Of a stretch of 64,000 nucleotides of DNA, positions 1-10,222 are shown piece after piece. A program made the position numbers and the translations under genes. The stretch's first letter is position 1. The number at the start of each line of letters is the position of its first letter. Source of the DNA: an uncultured Bacteroidales bacterium (GTDB lineage: Bacteria > Bacteroidota > Bacteroidia > Bacteroidales > UBA932); NCBI GenBank assembly GCA_946187865.1, contig CAMHST010000005.1, positions 1-64,000 of the forward strand, given 5' to 3'. The notes beneath the pieces were generated by a model. It searched no databases. It worked only from the letters and a program-made list of their open reading frames with translations, and was not told the origin of the DNA.

Positions 1-50
1 AGACCCACAGCTTAGAAGGCTGTTGCTCTATCCAGCTGAGCTACGGAACC
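1..50 (-). tRNA. tRNA-Arg (anticodon TCT), 3' part cut off by the window edge
   Basis: Reverse complement reads GGTTCCGTAGCTCAGCTGGATAGAGCAACAGCCTTCTAAGCTGTGGGTCT: acceptor 5' strand, D-arm (GCTC AGCTGGATA GAGC), anticodon arm with CTTCTAA loop. Confidence 0.9.
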
Positions 51-102
51 ATCCTATTCAAGGGTGCAAAGATAATGAAAAATCGGCAAAAGGCAAACCT
101 TA

Positions 103-1092
103 TCAGCGCTCCGACAGGGAAAGCAGCAGTTGGAGCTGCTGATTCACTGCGTCGGCGAAGTTGAACACGCCTTCCTCAAGGGGCTGGTTGAAGGTGTCCG
201 TGATAACGCCGTTTTCATGGACCATGGAAACGGACTCCAGGCCGCCGGCGATTTTCCGGAGGTCTTCCAGGGAAGGAAACACGTAGATGAAGTTGGTGTC
301 GTCGCGGGTTTGCTTGAGTTCGATCATGGAGCCGTCCTTAAGGGTGAAGCGGACGGCGGAATCGTATTCAAAGTGGTAGGAATCCTCGGTGCCCAGCATA
401 AAGGCCAGGTCTATATCCTCCGTATTGGTGCTCTTGTAATACAGGTGGGACAGGATGATGTTGTACAGGAACCGGTCCCCTTTGCCCACCACCGGGTTGG
501 AGGTGATCATGATGCTGTTCAGGTTGTCCGTGTAGCCGGCGACGGTGGCTTTGAGGTCGATGGTGCTTTCGGACGCCTTGAGAATGGCCTCGCAGTGGCG
601 CTTGAGCAGGCTTCCGAAAGCATCGTTGGCGGAGAAGTTCGCCTGGATGTAATCGTCCGGATTCCAGCCGGTGACAATATCGATGGACTTGACGCCGCGG
701 ACCATTTTCTCCATATCCGCGGGCTCTGCCGCGTATTTGAGCCTGTTCCAGAAAACGCCGCTGTCCAGGCGCCGTTTGGTGGCCGAATCCTGGCCGATCT
801 GTTCCAGGCGCACGATCTTGCCGTTGGTGAGGGTGACGGCCATTTTCACGCCCTTGGGCACCGCGGTGGCGTTTTTCTGCTCCAGGTTCATGTACAGCAG
901 GTACATGGTGGACCCGTCCGGGAACCCCACCAGCTCCACGCGTGTCCAGACGGGGACGCCTCCGGCCTCCAGCAGTTCGTAATCGGTAGAGATATGGGTC
1001 ATGCCCTCCGACCGGTAGTTGGTACGGATTTGCTGGGCTTCAAGGTTCAGTGCCAGCAGCGCGGCGGCTGCCAAAACGACGATTTTTTTCAT
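103..1092 (-). CDS. Hypothetical secreted protein with signal peptide (MKKIVVLAAAALLALNLEAQ)
   Basis: Long ORF; start moved to the MKK codon at 1092, giving a canonical signal peptide. Confidence 0.75.
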   Translation of the reverse strand: MKKIVVLAAAALLALNLEAQQIRTNYRSEGMTHISTDYELLEAGGVPVWTRVELVGFPDGSTMYLLYMNLEQKNATAVPKGVKMAVTLTNGKIVRLEQIGQDSATKRRLDSGVFWNRLKYAAEPADMEKMVRGVKSIDIVTGWNPDDYIQANFSANDAFGSLLKRHCEAILKASESTIDLKATVAGYTDNLNSIMITSNPVVGKGDRFLYNIILSHLYYKSTNTEDIDLAFMLGTEDSYHFEYDSAVRFTLKDGSMIELKQTRDDTNFIYVFPSLEDLRKIAGGLESVSMVHENGVITDTFNQPLEEGVFNFADAVNQQLQLLLSLSER

Positions 1093-1171
1093 TCGATTCA
1101 TTATTTCCGGGTACAAAGATACATTTTCTATGCCAAAAATCATTATCTTTACGGATACTAATTATTCGGCT

Positions 1172-1633
1172 ATGTATCAATACACCTTAGTGGAAGAGAC
1201 GCCCGTCCTCAATGCGGGCACCAAGGGGATCAAACGTTATATCCTCAGCCTGGACAACCATGTGAGCATTCTGGAGGCGCTTACCGCCTTCTGCACGGAA
1301 AAGCGGATTTTCGCCGGGAAAATCAGCGGCCTGGGCGCCGTGAACAGCGCCACGTTCCGTTTCCTGGACCCTGCTACCCTGAAGTATGTAGACAAAACCT
1401 TCGAGGAGCAGATGGAAATCACCAACCTCACCGGGAATATCTCCCAGAAGGATGGGAAACCTTATCTGCACCTCCATATCACGGCCAGCCGCCGGGACTA
1501 CACCTGTATCGGCGGGCATCTGCTGGACGCCCGCATCAACGGTGCCTGTGAGCTTTTCGTGGAGGATTATTACCTTACCTCCGTCGGCAGGTACCAGGAC
1601 CCCGAAACCGGATTGAACCTGTATAAATTCTAG
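1172..1633 (+). CDS. PPC-domain (DUF296) putative DNA-binding protein
   Basis: Protein pattern GKISGLGAVNSATFRFLD...YLHLHITASRRDYTCIGGHLLDARINGACELFV typical of the PPC/DUF296 family; ATG at 1172. Confidence 0.85.
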   Translation: MYQYTLVEETPVLNAGTKGIKRYILSLDNHVSILEALTAFCTEKRIFAGKISGLGAVNSATFRFLDPATLKYVDKTFEEQMEITNLTGNISQKDGKPYLHLHITASRRDYTCIGGHLLDARINGACELFVEDYYLTSVGRYQDPETGLNLYKF

Positions 1634-1638
1634 GCTAT

Positions 1639-3012
1639 ATGACTTTTACTATGATTGTGGAGCTGCTTATCGTACTGGCGGCTCTGTATGTGGGGTCCCG
1701 GTATGGTTCCCTGGCGCTGGGCGCCATTTCCGGCATCGGCCTGGCCATCCTGGTGTTCGGCTTCGGCCTCAAGCCCGGCACGCCCCCCACGGACGTTATT
1801 TACATCATCATCGCCGCGGTTACCTGCGCCGGCACCCTGCAGGCCTCCGGAGGCATGGACTGGATGATCCAGATTGCCGAAAAACTGCTTCGCAAGCATC
1901 CGGAGCACATTACCTTCCTGGGCCCCCTGACCACCTTCTTCCTGACCGTCCTGGTGGGTACGGGACACGTGGTGTACACCATCATGCCCATTATCTGCGA
2001 CATCGCCCTCAAGAAGGGAATTCGTCCGGAACGGCCCTGCGGTGTGTCTTCCGTGGCTTCCCAGGTGGGCATCACCTGCTCTCCCATCGCCGCTGCCGTG
2101 GTGGCCTTCGTCACCATCTCCAACGCCAACGGCTACATGGTGAGCATCCCGCAGGTTCTGATGGTCACCATTCCCGCCTGCGTGATCGGGCTCATGTGCG
2201 CCGCCGCTGCCTCTTACAGGCGGGGCAAAGACCTGGACAAGGATCCGGACTTCCTCAAGCGGAAGTCAGACCCCGAGCAGTATGCCTTCATGTATGGCAA
2301 CTCCGCCACCACCCTGGACAAGGTTATCACCAAAGAGGCCAAGGCTTCCGTGTTCATCTTCCTGGGCGCCCTGCTGGTAATCGTGGGCTTCGCCTTCTGT
2401 CAGATGGTCCATGTCGGGGACCAGTCCGTGGCCGACAAGATCGCCCTTCCCAAAATGAACATCTGCATCCAGATCATCATGCTCATGGCCGCCGCCTGCA
2501 ACATCATGTTCTGCAAGGCCGCTCCCAAGAAGGCCGTCGCCGGCGCCGTGTGGCAGTCGGGCATGGTGGCTGTGGTGGCAATCTATGGAATCGCCTGGCT
2601 GGCAGATACATATTTCAGCAACTACATGGACCAGATGAAGCTCATGCTCACGGACCTCGTAACCGCTTACCCCTGGAGCATCGCCTTCGTGTTCTTCCTG
2701 GTTTCGGTGCTCATCAACAGCCAGGGCGCCGTGGTGGTAGCCATGCTTCCGCTGGCCTATGAGCTGGGTATTGCCGGTCCGGTGCTGCTGGGCGTGCTCC
2801 CCAGCGTGTACGGTTATTTCTTCATCCCCAACTATCCCTCAGACATTGCAACGGTGAACTTCGACCGGTCCGGGACAACGGTTATCGGCAAGTATCTTTT
2901 GAACCACAGTTTCATGATGCCGGGCCTGATTAGCGTGGTGGTAGCTACCATCGTGGGCTATCTCCTTACCAATGTTATCTTTGCCGGGTATTTCGCCAGC
3001 TTTGTCCAATAG
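1639..3012 (+). CDS. dcuB: Anaerobic C4-dicarboxylate transporter (DcuA/DcuB family)
   Basis: 457-aa polytopic protein with Dcu signatures (GTGHVVYTIMPIICDIA, RPERPCGVSSVASQVGITCSPIAAAVVAF). The A/B assignment is uncertain. Confidence 0.85.
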   Translation: MTFTMIVELLIVLAALYVGSRYGSLALGAISGIGLAILVFGFGLKPGTPPTDVIYIIIAAVTCAGTLQASGGMDWMIQIAEKLLRKHPEHITFLGPLTTFFLTVLVGTGHVVYTIMPIICDIALKKGIRPERPCGVSSVASQVGITCSPIAAAVVAFVTISNANGYMVSIPQVLMVTIPACVIGLMCAAAASYRRGKDLDKDPDFLKRKSDPEQYAFMYGNSATTLDKVITKEAKASVFIFLGALLVIVGFAFCQMVHVGDQSVADKIALPKMNICIQIIMLMAAACNIMFCKAAPKKAVAGAVWQSGMVAVVAIYGIAWLADTYFSNYMDQMKLMLTDLVTAYPWSIAFVFFLVSVLINSQGAVVVAMLPLAYELGIAGPVLLGVLPSVYGYFFIPNYPSDIATVNFDRSGTTVIGKYLLNHSFMMPGLISVVVATIVGYLLTNVIFAGYFASFVQ

Positions 3013-3067
3013 CGGTAAATCGGTAAAAAAGTGTTATATTTGCACGTTTATAAGAATAAGCGTTAAA

Positions 3068-5473
3068 ATGATGATAGTTACCAAGCGATGGATGGCCGCA
3101 GCCGCCGGCCTTTTCCTGCTCTGCGGTGCCGCATGGGCCCAGAGCACCATGAGCGACGACCAGGTACTGGAATATGCCCAGCAGGCTGTCGCAGAAGGCA
3201 AATCCCGGGAAGAGATTGTTACGGAGCTTTCGCTCAAGGGGGTTACCCGCGCCCAGGCGGAACGGGTGTATGCCCTGTATCAGAGCAGGCAGAGCTCCAA
3301 TCAGGCCGCAGTCGCCGTTCAGGACGTGAGCCGCGTACATACGGTCAGCGCAGAGGCCACCGACGAAAGCCAGGTTACCGCTTTCGTGGCAGAGAATGTG
3401 AATGTCTATGGCCGGAACATCTTCCGGGACAGGGGACTGAATTTCAATCCCAGCGAAAACATGGCCACCCCGCGCAATTACAGGCTGGGCCCCGGCGATG
3501 AGGTGATTATCGACGTGTTCGGCCAGAACCAGACCACCCTTCGCGGAACCATCTCCCCGGAAGGAAGCATCAATGTGGACATCCTGGGTCCCCTGTACCT
3601 GAACGGAATGACCATCGAGGAGGCCAACGCCTACCTGAAAAAACGCCTTTCCCAGATTTACGGCGGCCTGCAGGGTTCCGCTACGGACATGCGGCTTAGC
3701 CTGGGCCAGATCCGGACCATCCAGGTGAGCGTGGTGGGCGATGTCAACGCCCCGGGTACGTATGTGCTTTCCGCCTTTGCCACGGCTTTCCATGCCCTGT
3801 ATCGTGCCGGCGGCGTCGTGGATCCCGGTACCCTGAGAAGCATCAAGGTGGTCCGCGGCAGGAAAACCGTGGGCGTGGTGGACGTGTACGAATTCCTGAT
3901 GAAGGGAGACACCACCTCCGACATCCGCCTGGAAGAAGGCGACGTGATCCTGGTTTCCCCGTATGCCAGCCTGGTTTCCGTGGAAGGGGCCGTGAAAAGG
4001 CCGATGTTCTTTGAGATGAAGGAAGGGGAGACCCTGGCCAACCTGTTCACCTATGCCGGCGGCTTCTCCAACGGGGCCAATACCTCGTCGGTAACGGTTT
4101 ACCGCCAGACAGACCGGGAATTCGAGATCCGTACCGTGCCGGCCGGCCAGTACGAGACCTTCAAGCTCCGCACCGGCGACCGGGTCACCGTGGGTGAGCT
4201 CCAGTCCCGTTTCCAGAACCGGACCGTCATCTTCGGCTCGGTGTATTTCCCCGGCACCTATGAGCTGGGAGAGGTGAAAACGGCCAAGGGCCTGGTGGAA
4301 AAGGCCGGCGGCGTGCTTCCGGAAGCCTTTACGGACCGTGTGGTGGTGCATCGCGAGCACGACGACAAGTCCAAGGAGATCTTCTCCCTGAACCTGACGG
4401 ACATTATCGCGGGCAAGGCCCCGGACTTCGTGCTCCAGAACAACGATGAACTGCACATCGCCAGCAGCTTCGACCTCAAAGACCAGGGTACCATGACCAT
4501 CAGCGGCCTGGTGAACCAGCCCGGCACCTTCCCCTTCGCGGAGAATACCACCCTGGAAGACTTCATCATCCTGGCCGGCGGTCTGCAGGACGGTGCCTCC
4601 ACCTCCCGTATAGACGTAACCCGCCGCAAGAAAGACGCTGCGGGAATGGTCGCCACCAGCGATATCGGCGAGCTTTACTCCTTCTCGCTCAAGGACGGCC
4701 TTGTGGCCGACGGCAACAAAGACTTCGTCCTGGAGCCCTACGATGAGGTTGTCGTGCATCAGAGCCCTTCCTATAACGTCCAGCGCCACTTTACCATCAA
4801 CGGCGAGGTCAACTTCCCGGGCACCTACTCCATTACCTCCCGGGAGGAACGCGTGTCGGATCTGGTGAAAAAGGCTGGCGGGCTCACCCAGTTCGCCTAC
4901 ACCAAGGGCACCCGCCTCACCCGCGTCGCCACGGCGGAAGAACTCCGCGTGGCCAATGAGATGGTGGATATCGTGGAAACCATGGCCGATTCCGTAGTCA
5001 TGGAAGCCCGCCGGGCTGCCAGCGGCACGTTCAACGTGGCCATCGACCTGGATGCAGCCATGGCCAACCCCGGCGGCGAGGCAGACGTGATCCTGCGTGA
5101 AGGCGATGTCCTGGATATCCCCGTAGAGAGCAACGTAATCCGCATCCAGGGCGCTGTCAAGTTCCCCACGGCGGTGAACTTCGATCCCAAGATGCGGGCC
5201 AAGGATTATATCAATGCGGCCGGCGGTTACTCCGAGCGGGCCCGTCGCAGCAAGGCCTATGTCGTGAGCATGGGCGGGCGCGCCAAGAAGCTTCGTTCCT
5301 GGACCAAAGTGGATCCGGGGTCGGAAATCTTTGTTCCGGAGAAGGAGAGAAGGCAGCGGAGCGAGTTTAATCCCTCCACGATCACGGCCATCGCCTCCGC
5401 GGCGGCATCCCTGGGCTCGTTGTCCATGACCACGATCTATATCATCAACTACCTCAACAACAATAAAAAGTAG
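3068..5473 (+). CDS. Polysaccharide export protein with multiple SLBB domains
   Basis: Signal peptide, then Poly_export motif (YRLGPGDEVIIDVFGQNQTTLRGTISPEGSINVDILGPLYLNGMTIEEA) and repeated SLBB units (V.G.V..PG.Y......L..L...AGG). Confidence 0.88.
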   Translation: MMIVTKRWMAAAAGLFLLCGAAWAQSTMSDDQVLEYAQQAVAEGKSREEIVTELSLKGVTRAQAERVYALYQSRQSSNQAAVAVQDVSRVHTVSAEATDESQVTAFVAENVNVYGRNIFRDRGLNFNPSENMATPRNYRLGPGDEVIIDVFGQNQTTLRGTISPEGSINVDILGPLYLNGMTIEEANAYLKKRLSQIYGGLQGSATDMRLSLGQIRTIQVSVVGDVNAPGTYVLSAFATAFHALYRAGGVVDPGTLRSIKVVRGRKTVGVVDVYEFLMKGDTTSDIRLEEGDVILVSPYASLVSVEGAVKRPMFFEMKEGETLANLFTYAGGFSNGANTSSVTVYRQTDREFEIRTVPAGQYETFKLRTGDRVTVGELQSRFQNRTVIFGSVYFPGTYELGEVKTAKGLVEKAGGVLPEAFTDRVVVHREHDDKSKEIFSLNLTDIIAGKAPDFVLQNNDELHIASSFDLKDQGTMTISGLVNQPGTFPFAENTTLEDFIILAGGLQDGASTSRIDVTRRKKDAAGMVATSDIGELYSFSLKDGLVADGNKDFVLEPYDEVVVHQSPSYNVQRHFTINGEVNFPGTYSITSREERVSDLVKKAGGLTQFAYTKGTRLTRVATAEELRVANEMVDIVETMADSVVMEARRAASGTFNVAIDLDAAMANPGGEADVILREGDVLDIPVESNVIRIQGAVKFPTAVNFDPKMRAKDYINAAGGYSERARRSKAYVVSMGGRAKKLRSWTKVDPGSEIFVPEKERRQRSEFNPSTITAIASAAASLGSLSMTTIYIINYLNNNKK

Positions 5474-5481
5474 TCAGTGAC

Positions 5482-6612
5482 ATGGAAGAGTATCAAGTGA
5501 ACAACCCTCAGGTGCAGGAAAAAGAGGAAGAGTTCGAGATAGACTGGATGGGCATCCTGTCCAAGATCCTGAAGCACTGGAAACAGATTTTCATCATCTG
5601 CTTCATTTTCGGTGTGCTGGGCATCGTATCGGCCCTGACCATGCACCGCTACTACAACGTGACGCTTACCCTGGCCCCGGAGCTCACCACCCGCGCCTCC
5701 AGCAGCCTGAGCAGCATTACCAGCATGCTGGGAATCGGGAACATGAGCATGGGCAACACGACAGATGCCATGAACATCACCCTGTTCCCGGAAATCTGCA
5801 AAAGCACGCCTTTCCTGGCAGATCTGCTGGATGTGCCCCTGACCTCTTATGTCTCCGACAAACAGAAGGAAGAAGGCGTACAGCCCATGCACACCACTGT
5901 GTACAGGCACCTTTCCGGGGAAGACAAGCCGAAGAAAGGACTGTCCAAATGGCTGGCCTCCCTCCGGAAAGAGAAGGATGAAAAGCCCTATACCGGCGTA
6001 GAAGATGCCACGGAACTGCCCCAGAAGCAGGCTGCTGTGGTAAAGGCCCTTTCAGAGAGCATATCGGCCAATGTGGACAACAAAACCGGCATCACCACCA
6101 TCTCCGTCACCATGGACGACCGGATGATGGCCAAACAGCTGGCCGACACCGTGTGCAACCGCCTGCAGGTGTATGTGTCCAACTACCGCACCAAGAAGGC
6201 CACGGCAGACTACGACTATTATACCACCCTGGCGGAAGAGGCCCGGGAAGAGTTGGTGAAAGCCCAGGCCGCCTATGCCCGCAGCGTGGACTACGACCGC
6301 AGCGTGATTCTCCAGAGCGCCAACTCAGAGAAGGAGCGGCTCCGCAGCGAGGCTTCCCTGGCCAGTGAAATCTATTCCCAGATGGTCCAGCAGCGTGAAC
6401 TGGCCCGTGCGAAAATCCAGGAAGAGAAACCCGTCTATGCCGTGGTGCAGCCGGCCACCCTGCCGCAGCGTGCCACCAACAGCCGCATGATGCGGGTGCT
6501 CATCTGGGGCTTCATGGGGCTTTTCCTGTCGCTGGCCTGGTATGGCTTCGGCGCCGACTTCCTGAAGAAGATGCGCACCGACGTCAAGGAAAAGATGGAC
6601 GAGGAAGCGTAG
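5482..6612 (+). CDS. Chain-length determinant (Wzz-like) protein
   Basis: N- and C-terminal TM segments flanking a coiled region; DWMGILSKILKHWKQIFIICFIFGVLGIVSAL; directly follows the SLBB exporter. Confidence 0.8.
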   Translation: MEEYQVNNPQVQEKEEEFEIDWMGILSKILKHWKQIFIICFIFGVLGIVSALTMHRYYNVTLTLAPELTTRASSSLSSITSMLGIGNMSMGNTTDAMNITLFPEICKSTPFLADLLDVPLTSYVSDKQKEEGVQPMHTTVYRHLSGEDKPKKGLSKWLASLRKEKDEKPYTGVEDATELPQKQAAVVKALSESISANVDNKTGITTISVTMDDRMMAKQLADTVCNRLQVYVSNYRTKKATADYDYYTTLAEEAREELVKAQAAYARSVDYDRSVILQSANSEKERLRSEASLASEIYSQMVQQRELARAKIQEEKPVYAVVQPATLPQRATNSRMMRVLIWGFMGLFLSLAWYGFGADFLKKMRTDVKEKMDEEA

Positions 6613-6668
6613 CCCTCCGGCTGCCGTGGCCCCCTTTTTGTACAGCCTGGTGGAAAAACCCTGAAAAG

Positions 6669-7868
6669 ATGAAAAGACTGATGTATTTTTTGTCAGTGGC
6701 GGCGATAGCCGCTCTGGCCGTTGCTGGATGCACCAAATACATTCCGTCGGGCCGGCACGGCGGGGAAACTCCTGACAATCCGTCCCGTCCGGGCGGAGAG
6801 CCGCAGCAACAGGGACTTACGCCCACAGAGTGCAACTGGGGCATTTCATATGTTGGCCGGGCAGATTACCAAGAGACAGACGGCTCGGTGTCCCGCGTAG
6901 AGGAATTCCGCTTCAATTATCCCGGAAATGCCTATTTCATTGTCCGGAGCATCACGGATGCGGATTTTAAAGCCTGGTACAACAGTGACGTCAAAGCCTT
7001 CCTGGAAGGGGAGGTGAGCGACGTAGTCACCACCGCGGAAAACAACAACCAGAAGTTCTACGAGAATACCAACTCCGTGTTCGACTCTTCCGTGAAACTG
7101 GTGTATTTCGACATGCTAATCCATGGGGACTATACCACCTACATGATCGAGATAACCAAGGACGGAAAAGCCAGCGGCAACTATGCCAAGCTCCGCCATA
7201 CCGTAGAGGAAGAGACCCCGGTAGAGGGCTATCTCAAGTGGATCGGAGACTGGAAGGTAGGGAACGGCAAGGCCGGATATGAGATAAAGGTAAGCGCCTG
7301 CGAGGCCAATTACCTCTATTACATCGACGGCTGGGAAACCGGAGAGGCCGTTCAGGAGCAGATGAACATGGAACGGGACTGGATCTATGCCCGCTACCGC
7401 AAGGAAGACGGCAACCTGTACTTCTACGGGCAGTACCTGATGAGCTACGACGACGAAGCCCTGGGCACCTATGTAGACCAGATGTTCGTGGGCACCTACC
7501 TTACTTCCAGTTCGGATGCCAACGGTATCGTGGACGAGGAAGGAGCAGACTATAATTACGACATCGCCCATACCGCCGTGCAGGAAGACGGAAGCATTAG
7601 CATAGTTCCGGAGTCGTTCTCCTTCGACAACGGCTTCGTGGCCACTTACCACACCATGCGCTATTCCCGCTATTGCTACGACGAAAAGAACTGGGCCCAC
7701 TACAACAACAGCGGCGTCCCCTCGTTCCCGCTGGTGATGCAGGCTTCGCTTGCCACCAAGTCGGCGGTCAAGGTTCCTCAGCGGCGCATCGCGTCCAAGG
7801 AGGCGCTCCGGCGTGTACAGCTTACGCCGCATGTCCCCAAACAACCGCGCAGCTACAAGGCGCAGTAG
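6669..7868 (+). CDS. Hypothetical lipoprotein
   Basis: Lipobox-like MKRLMYFLSVAAIAALAVAGCTK; no family recognised. Confidence 0.65.
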   Translation: MKRLMYFLSVAAIAALAVAGCTKYIPSGRHGGETPDNPSRPGGEPQQQGLTPTECNWGISYVGRADYQETDGSVSRVEEFRFNYPGNAYFIVRSITDADFKAWYNSDVKAFLEGEVSDVVTTAENNNQKFYENTNSVFDSSVKLVYFDMLIHGDYTTYMIEITKDGKASGNYAKLRHTVEEETPVEGYLKWIGDWKVGNGKAGYEIKVSACEANYLYYIDGWETGEAVQEQMNMERDWIYARYRKEDGNLYFYGQYLMSYDDEALGTYVDQMFVGTYLTSSSDANGIVDEEGADYNYDIAHTAVQEDGSISIVPESFSFDNGFVATYHTMRYSRYCYDEKNWAHYNNSGVPSFPLVMQASLATKSAVKVPQRRIASKEALRRVQLTPHVPKQPRSYKAQ

Positions 7869-7878
7869 TGAAATCCTT

Positions 7879-7908
7879 ACGGTCCGGCCGCTGAGCCGGG
7901 CCGTTTTC
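7879..7908 (+). terminator. Intrinsic terminator downstream of the hypothetical lipoprotein
   Basis: ACGGTCCGGC-cgctga-GCCGGGCCGT followed by TTTTCTTT. Confidence 0.8.
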
Positions 7909-7960
7909 TTTGAAATCAATCAAATAATTCCTAACTTGCCCTTTGTTTTAAAAGCAAGTT

Positions 7961-9466
7961 ATGAGAGCACTTTATCTGACCAATACACTTAGCCGCAATA
8001 AGGAATTGTTCAAGCCCATCCATGAAGGTCATGTGGGCATGTATGTTTGCGGGCCAACCGTTTACGGAGACGCCCATCTGGGCCACGCCCGTCCGGGTGT
8101 CACCTACGATGTCCTGTTCCGCCTGCTGAAATATCTGGGTTACAAGGTCCGTTACGTCCGTAACATCACGGATGTGGGCCATCTGGAGCACGACGCCGAC
8201 GAAGGTGAGGATAAAATTGCCAAGAAAGCCCGCCTGGAGCAGTTGGAACCCATGGAAGTGGTACAGTATTATACGGAACGCTACCATGAGGCCATGCGGC
8301 TTCTCAATGTGGAATCCCCTTCCATCGAACCCCGAGCTTCCGGCCATATCATCGAGCAGATAGAAACCGTCAAGAAAATCCTGGCTGCCGGCTATGCCTA
8401 TGAGTCCAACGGTTCGGTGTATTTCGATGTAGAAAAGTACAACCGGGACCACAAATATGGCATTCTGTCCGGCCGGTCCCTGGAAGCCACCCTGGAGGGC
8501 ACCCGTTCGCTGGACGGACAGGGAGACAAGAAGGCCCCCTACGATTTCGCCATCTGGAAAAAGGCGGAGCCGGAGCATATCATGCGCTGGCCGTCGCCCT
8601 GGGGAGAGGGTTTCCCGGGCTGGCACCTGGAATGCTCGGTGATGGGAGAGAAGTACCTGGGCAAAGAGTTCGACATCCACGGCGGCGGAATGGATCTGAT
8701 GTTCCCGCACCACGAATGCGAGATTGCCCAGAATGTGGCGTCCCGGGGAACCAGCGGCGTGCATTACTGGGTGCACAACAACATGATTACCATCAACGGG
8801 CAGAAGATGGGAAAGTCCCTCGGGAACTTCATTACGCTCCCGGAACTGTTCAGCGGGAATCATCCCGCCCTGAGCCAGGCCTATACGCCCATGACCGTGC
8901 GTTTCTTCATCCTGCAGGCCCACTATCGCAGCACGCTGGACTTCTCCAACGAAGCGCTTCAGGCGGCCGAAAAGGGCTATAAGCGCCTGATGCAGGCCTG
9001 GAGGGCATTGGGCTCGGAGGAGGCGGAGGCGCCTTTCTCCGGAGCATCGGCCTTTATCTCTGCAGAGGAGAAAGGCGTCTCCGCCTCCCCTGCCGTGAAA
9101 GCCATCATCGAGGCCGTGGAGGATGCCCTGTGCGACGATCTGAATACGCCCGTGGCCATCGCCCACTTGTTCGATGCCGTGAAGCTCATCAACGGCGGCT
9201 CGCTGTCGCAGGAGGATAAGTCGGCCCTCTCCACGCTGTTCAACCAGGTGGTAGGCGGCGTTCTGGGGCTGAAAGATGAGGAAGCCGGCGCTTCCGGCAA
9301 GGCGGAAAAGGCTTTGGAAGGGGTGATGGAGCTGGTGCTGGAGTCCCGCAAAAAAGCGAGGGAAGAGAAGAACTGGGCAGAGAGCGACAGGATCAGGGAT
9401 TTGCTCTCCTCTTTCGGGATAACGGTGAAAGATACCAAGGACGGCGCCACATGGACACTGGATTAA
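7961..9466 (+). CDS. cysS: Cysteine--tRNA ligase
   Basis: [44 protein letters not shown] motifs. Confidence 0.97.
   Translation: MRALYLTNTLSRNKELFKPIHEGHVGMYVCGPTVYGDAHLGHARPGVTYDVLFRLLKYLGYKVRYVRNITDVGHLEHDADEGEDKIAKKARLEQLEPMEVVQYYTERYHEAMRLLNVESPSIEPRASGHIIEQIETVKKILAAGYAYESNGSVYFDVEKYNRDHKYGILSGRSLEATLEGTRSLDGQGDKKAPYDFAIWKKAEPEHIMRWPSPWGEGFPGWHLECSVMGEKYLGKEFDIHGGGMDLMFPHHECEIAQNVASRGTSGVHYWVHNNMITINGQKMGKSLGNFITLPELFSGNHPALSQAYTPMTVRFFILQAHYRSTLDFSNEALQAAEKGYKRLMQAWRALGSEEAEAPFSGASAFISAEEKGVSASPAVKAIIEAVEDALCDDLNTPVAIAHLFDAVKLINGGSLSQEDKSALSTLFNQVVGGVLGLKDEEAGASGKAEKALEGVMELVLESRKKAREEKNWAESDRIRDLLSSFGITVKDTKDGATWTLD
9019..9088 (+). repeat. 70-bp palindromic element inside the cysS coding sequence
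   Basis: 22-nt arms (GGAGGCGGAGGCGCCTTTCTCC / GGAGAAAGGCGTCTCCGCCTCC, 1 mismatch) around a loop containing GCATCGGCCTTTATCTCTGC. Confidence 0.8.
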
Positions 9467-10209
9467 AGTTTATTTCCTGGAACGTGAACGGCCTCAGGGC
9501 CGTGGCCGGCAAGGGCTTTGCCGATGTTTTCGTGGGCCTGGACGCAGATTTTTTCTGCCTCCAGGAGACCAAGTTGCAGGCGGGGCAGCTGGATCTGGAA
9601 TTCCCCGGCTATGAATCCTATTGGAACTACGCCGACAAAAAAGGCTATTCCGGAACGGCGGTCTATACCCGCCACACCCCGCTCAGTGTCCGTTATGGCA
9701 TGGGCGTGGACGAGCACGACCACGAAGGCCGCCTGATTACCCTGGAGTATGAACGCTTCTGTCTGGTCTGCGCCTATGTCCCCAACTCGCAGGACGGACT
9801 CAAGCGCCTGGATTACCGGATGCGCTGGGAAGACGCCATGCGCTCCTACCTCCTTTCCCTGGGAAAGCCGGTGGTGCTGTGCGGAGACCTCAATGTGGCC
9901 CACCGGGAGATAGACCTGAAGAATCCTTCCACCAATCACTTCAATGCGGGGTTTACGGATGAGGAACGTGCCAAGTTCTCCGAACTGCTGCAAGCCGGTT
10001 TTGTGGATTCCTGGCGTTTCCAGCACCCGGAAGAAGTCAAGTATTCCTGGTGGAGTTACCGCATGAACGCCCGTGAGCGGAATGCCGGGTGGCGGATAGA
10101 CTATTTTATCGTCTCCGACGCCATCAAAGACCGGATTGTCTCCACGGACATCCATAACGAGATTTTCGGATCGGACCATTGCCCGGTAGAACTGACCATA
10201 ACCTTCTAA
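9451..10209 (+). CDS. xth: Exodeoxyribonuclease III / AP endonuclease
   Basis: [42 protein letters not shown] motifs; overlaps the cysS 3' end by 16 nt. Confidence 0.95.
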   Translation: MDTGLKFISWNVNGLRAVAGKGFADVFVGLDADFFCLQETKLQAGQLDLEFPGYESYWNYADKKGYSGTAVYTRHTPLSVRYGMGVDEHDHEGRLITLEYERFCLVCAYVPNSQDGLKRLDYRMRWEDAMRSYLLSLGKPVVLCGDLNVAHREIDLKNPSTNHFNAGFTDEERAKFSELLQAGFVDSWRFQHPEEVKYSWWSYRMNARERNAGWRIDYFIVSDAIKDRIVSTDIHNEIFGSDHCPVELTITF

Positions 10210-10222
10210 TCTCTTATAAAGT

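Noticed and set aside
3035-3042. TATATTTG as a confident promoter for the SLBB gene
   Set aside because: Good -7 match but no TTG/TTTG at appropriate upstream spacing; left unannotated.
2975-4789. 604-aa ORF antisense to the SLBB exporter (and similar ORFs opposite moxR, batD, glyA, fadD-like genes)
   Set aside because: Composition is that of codon-bias-driven antisense reading; no recognisable domain.
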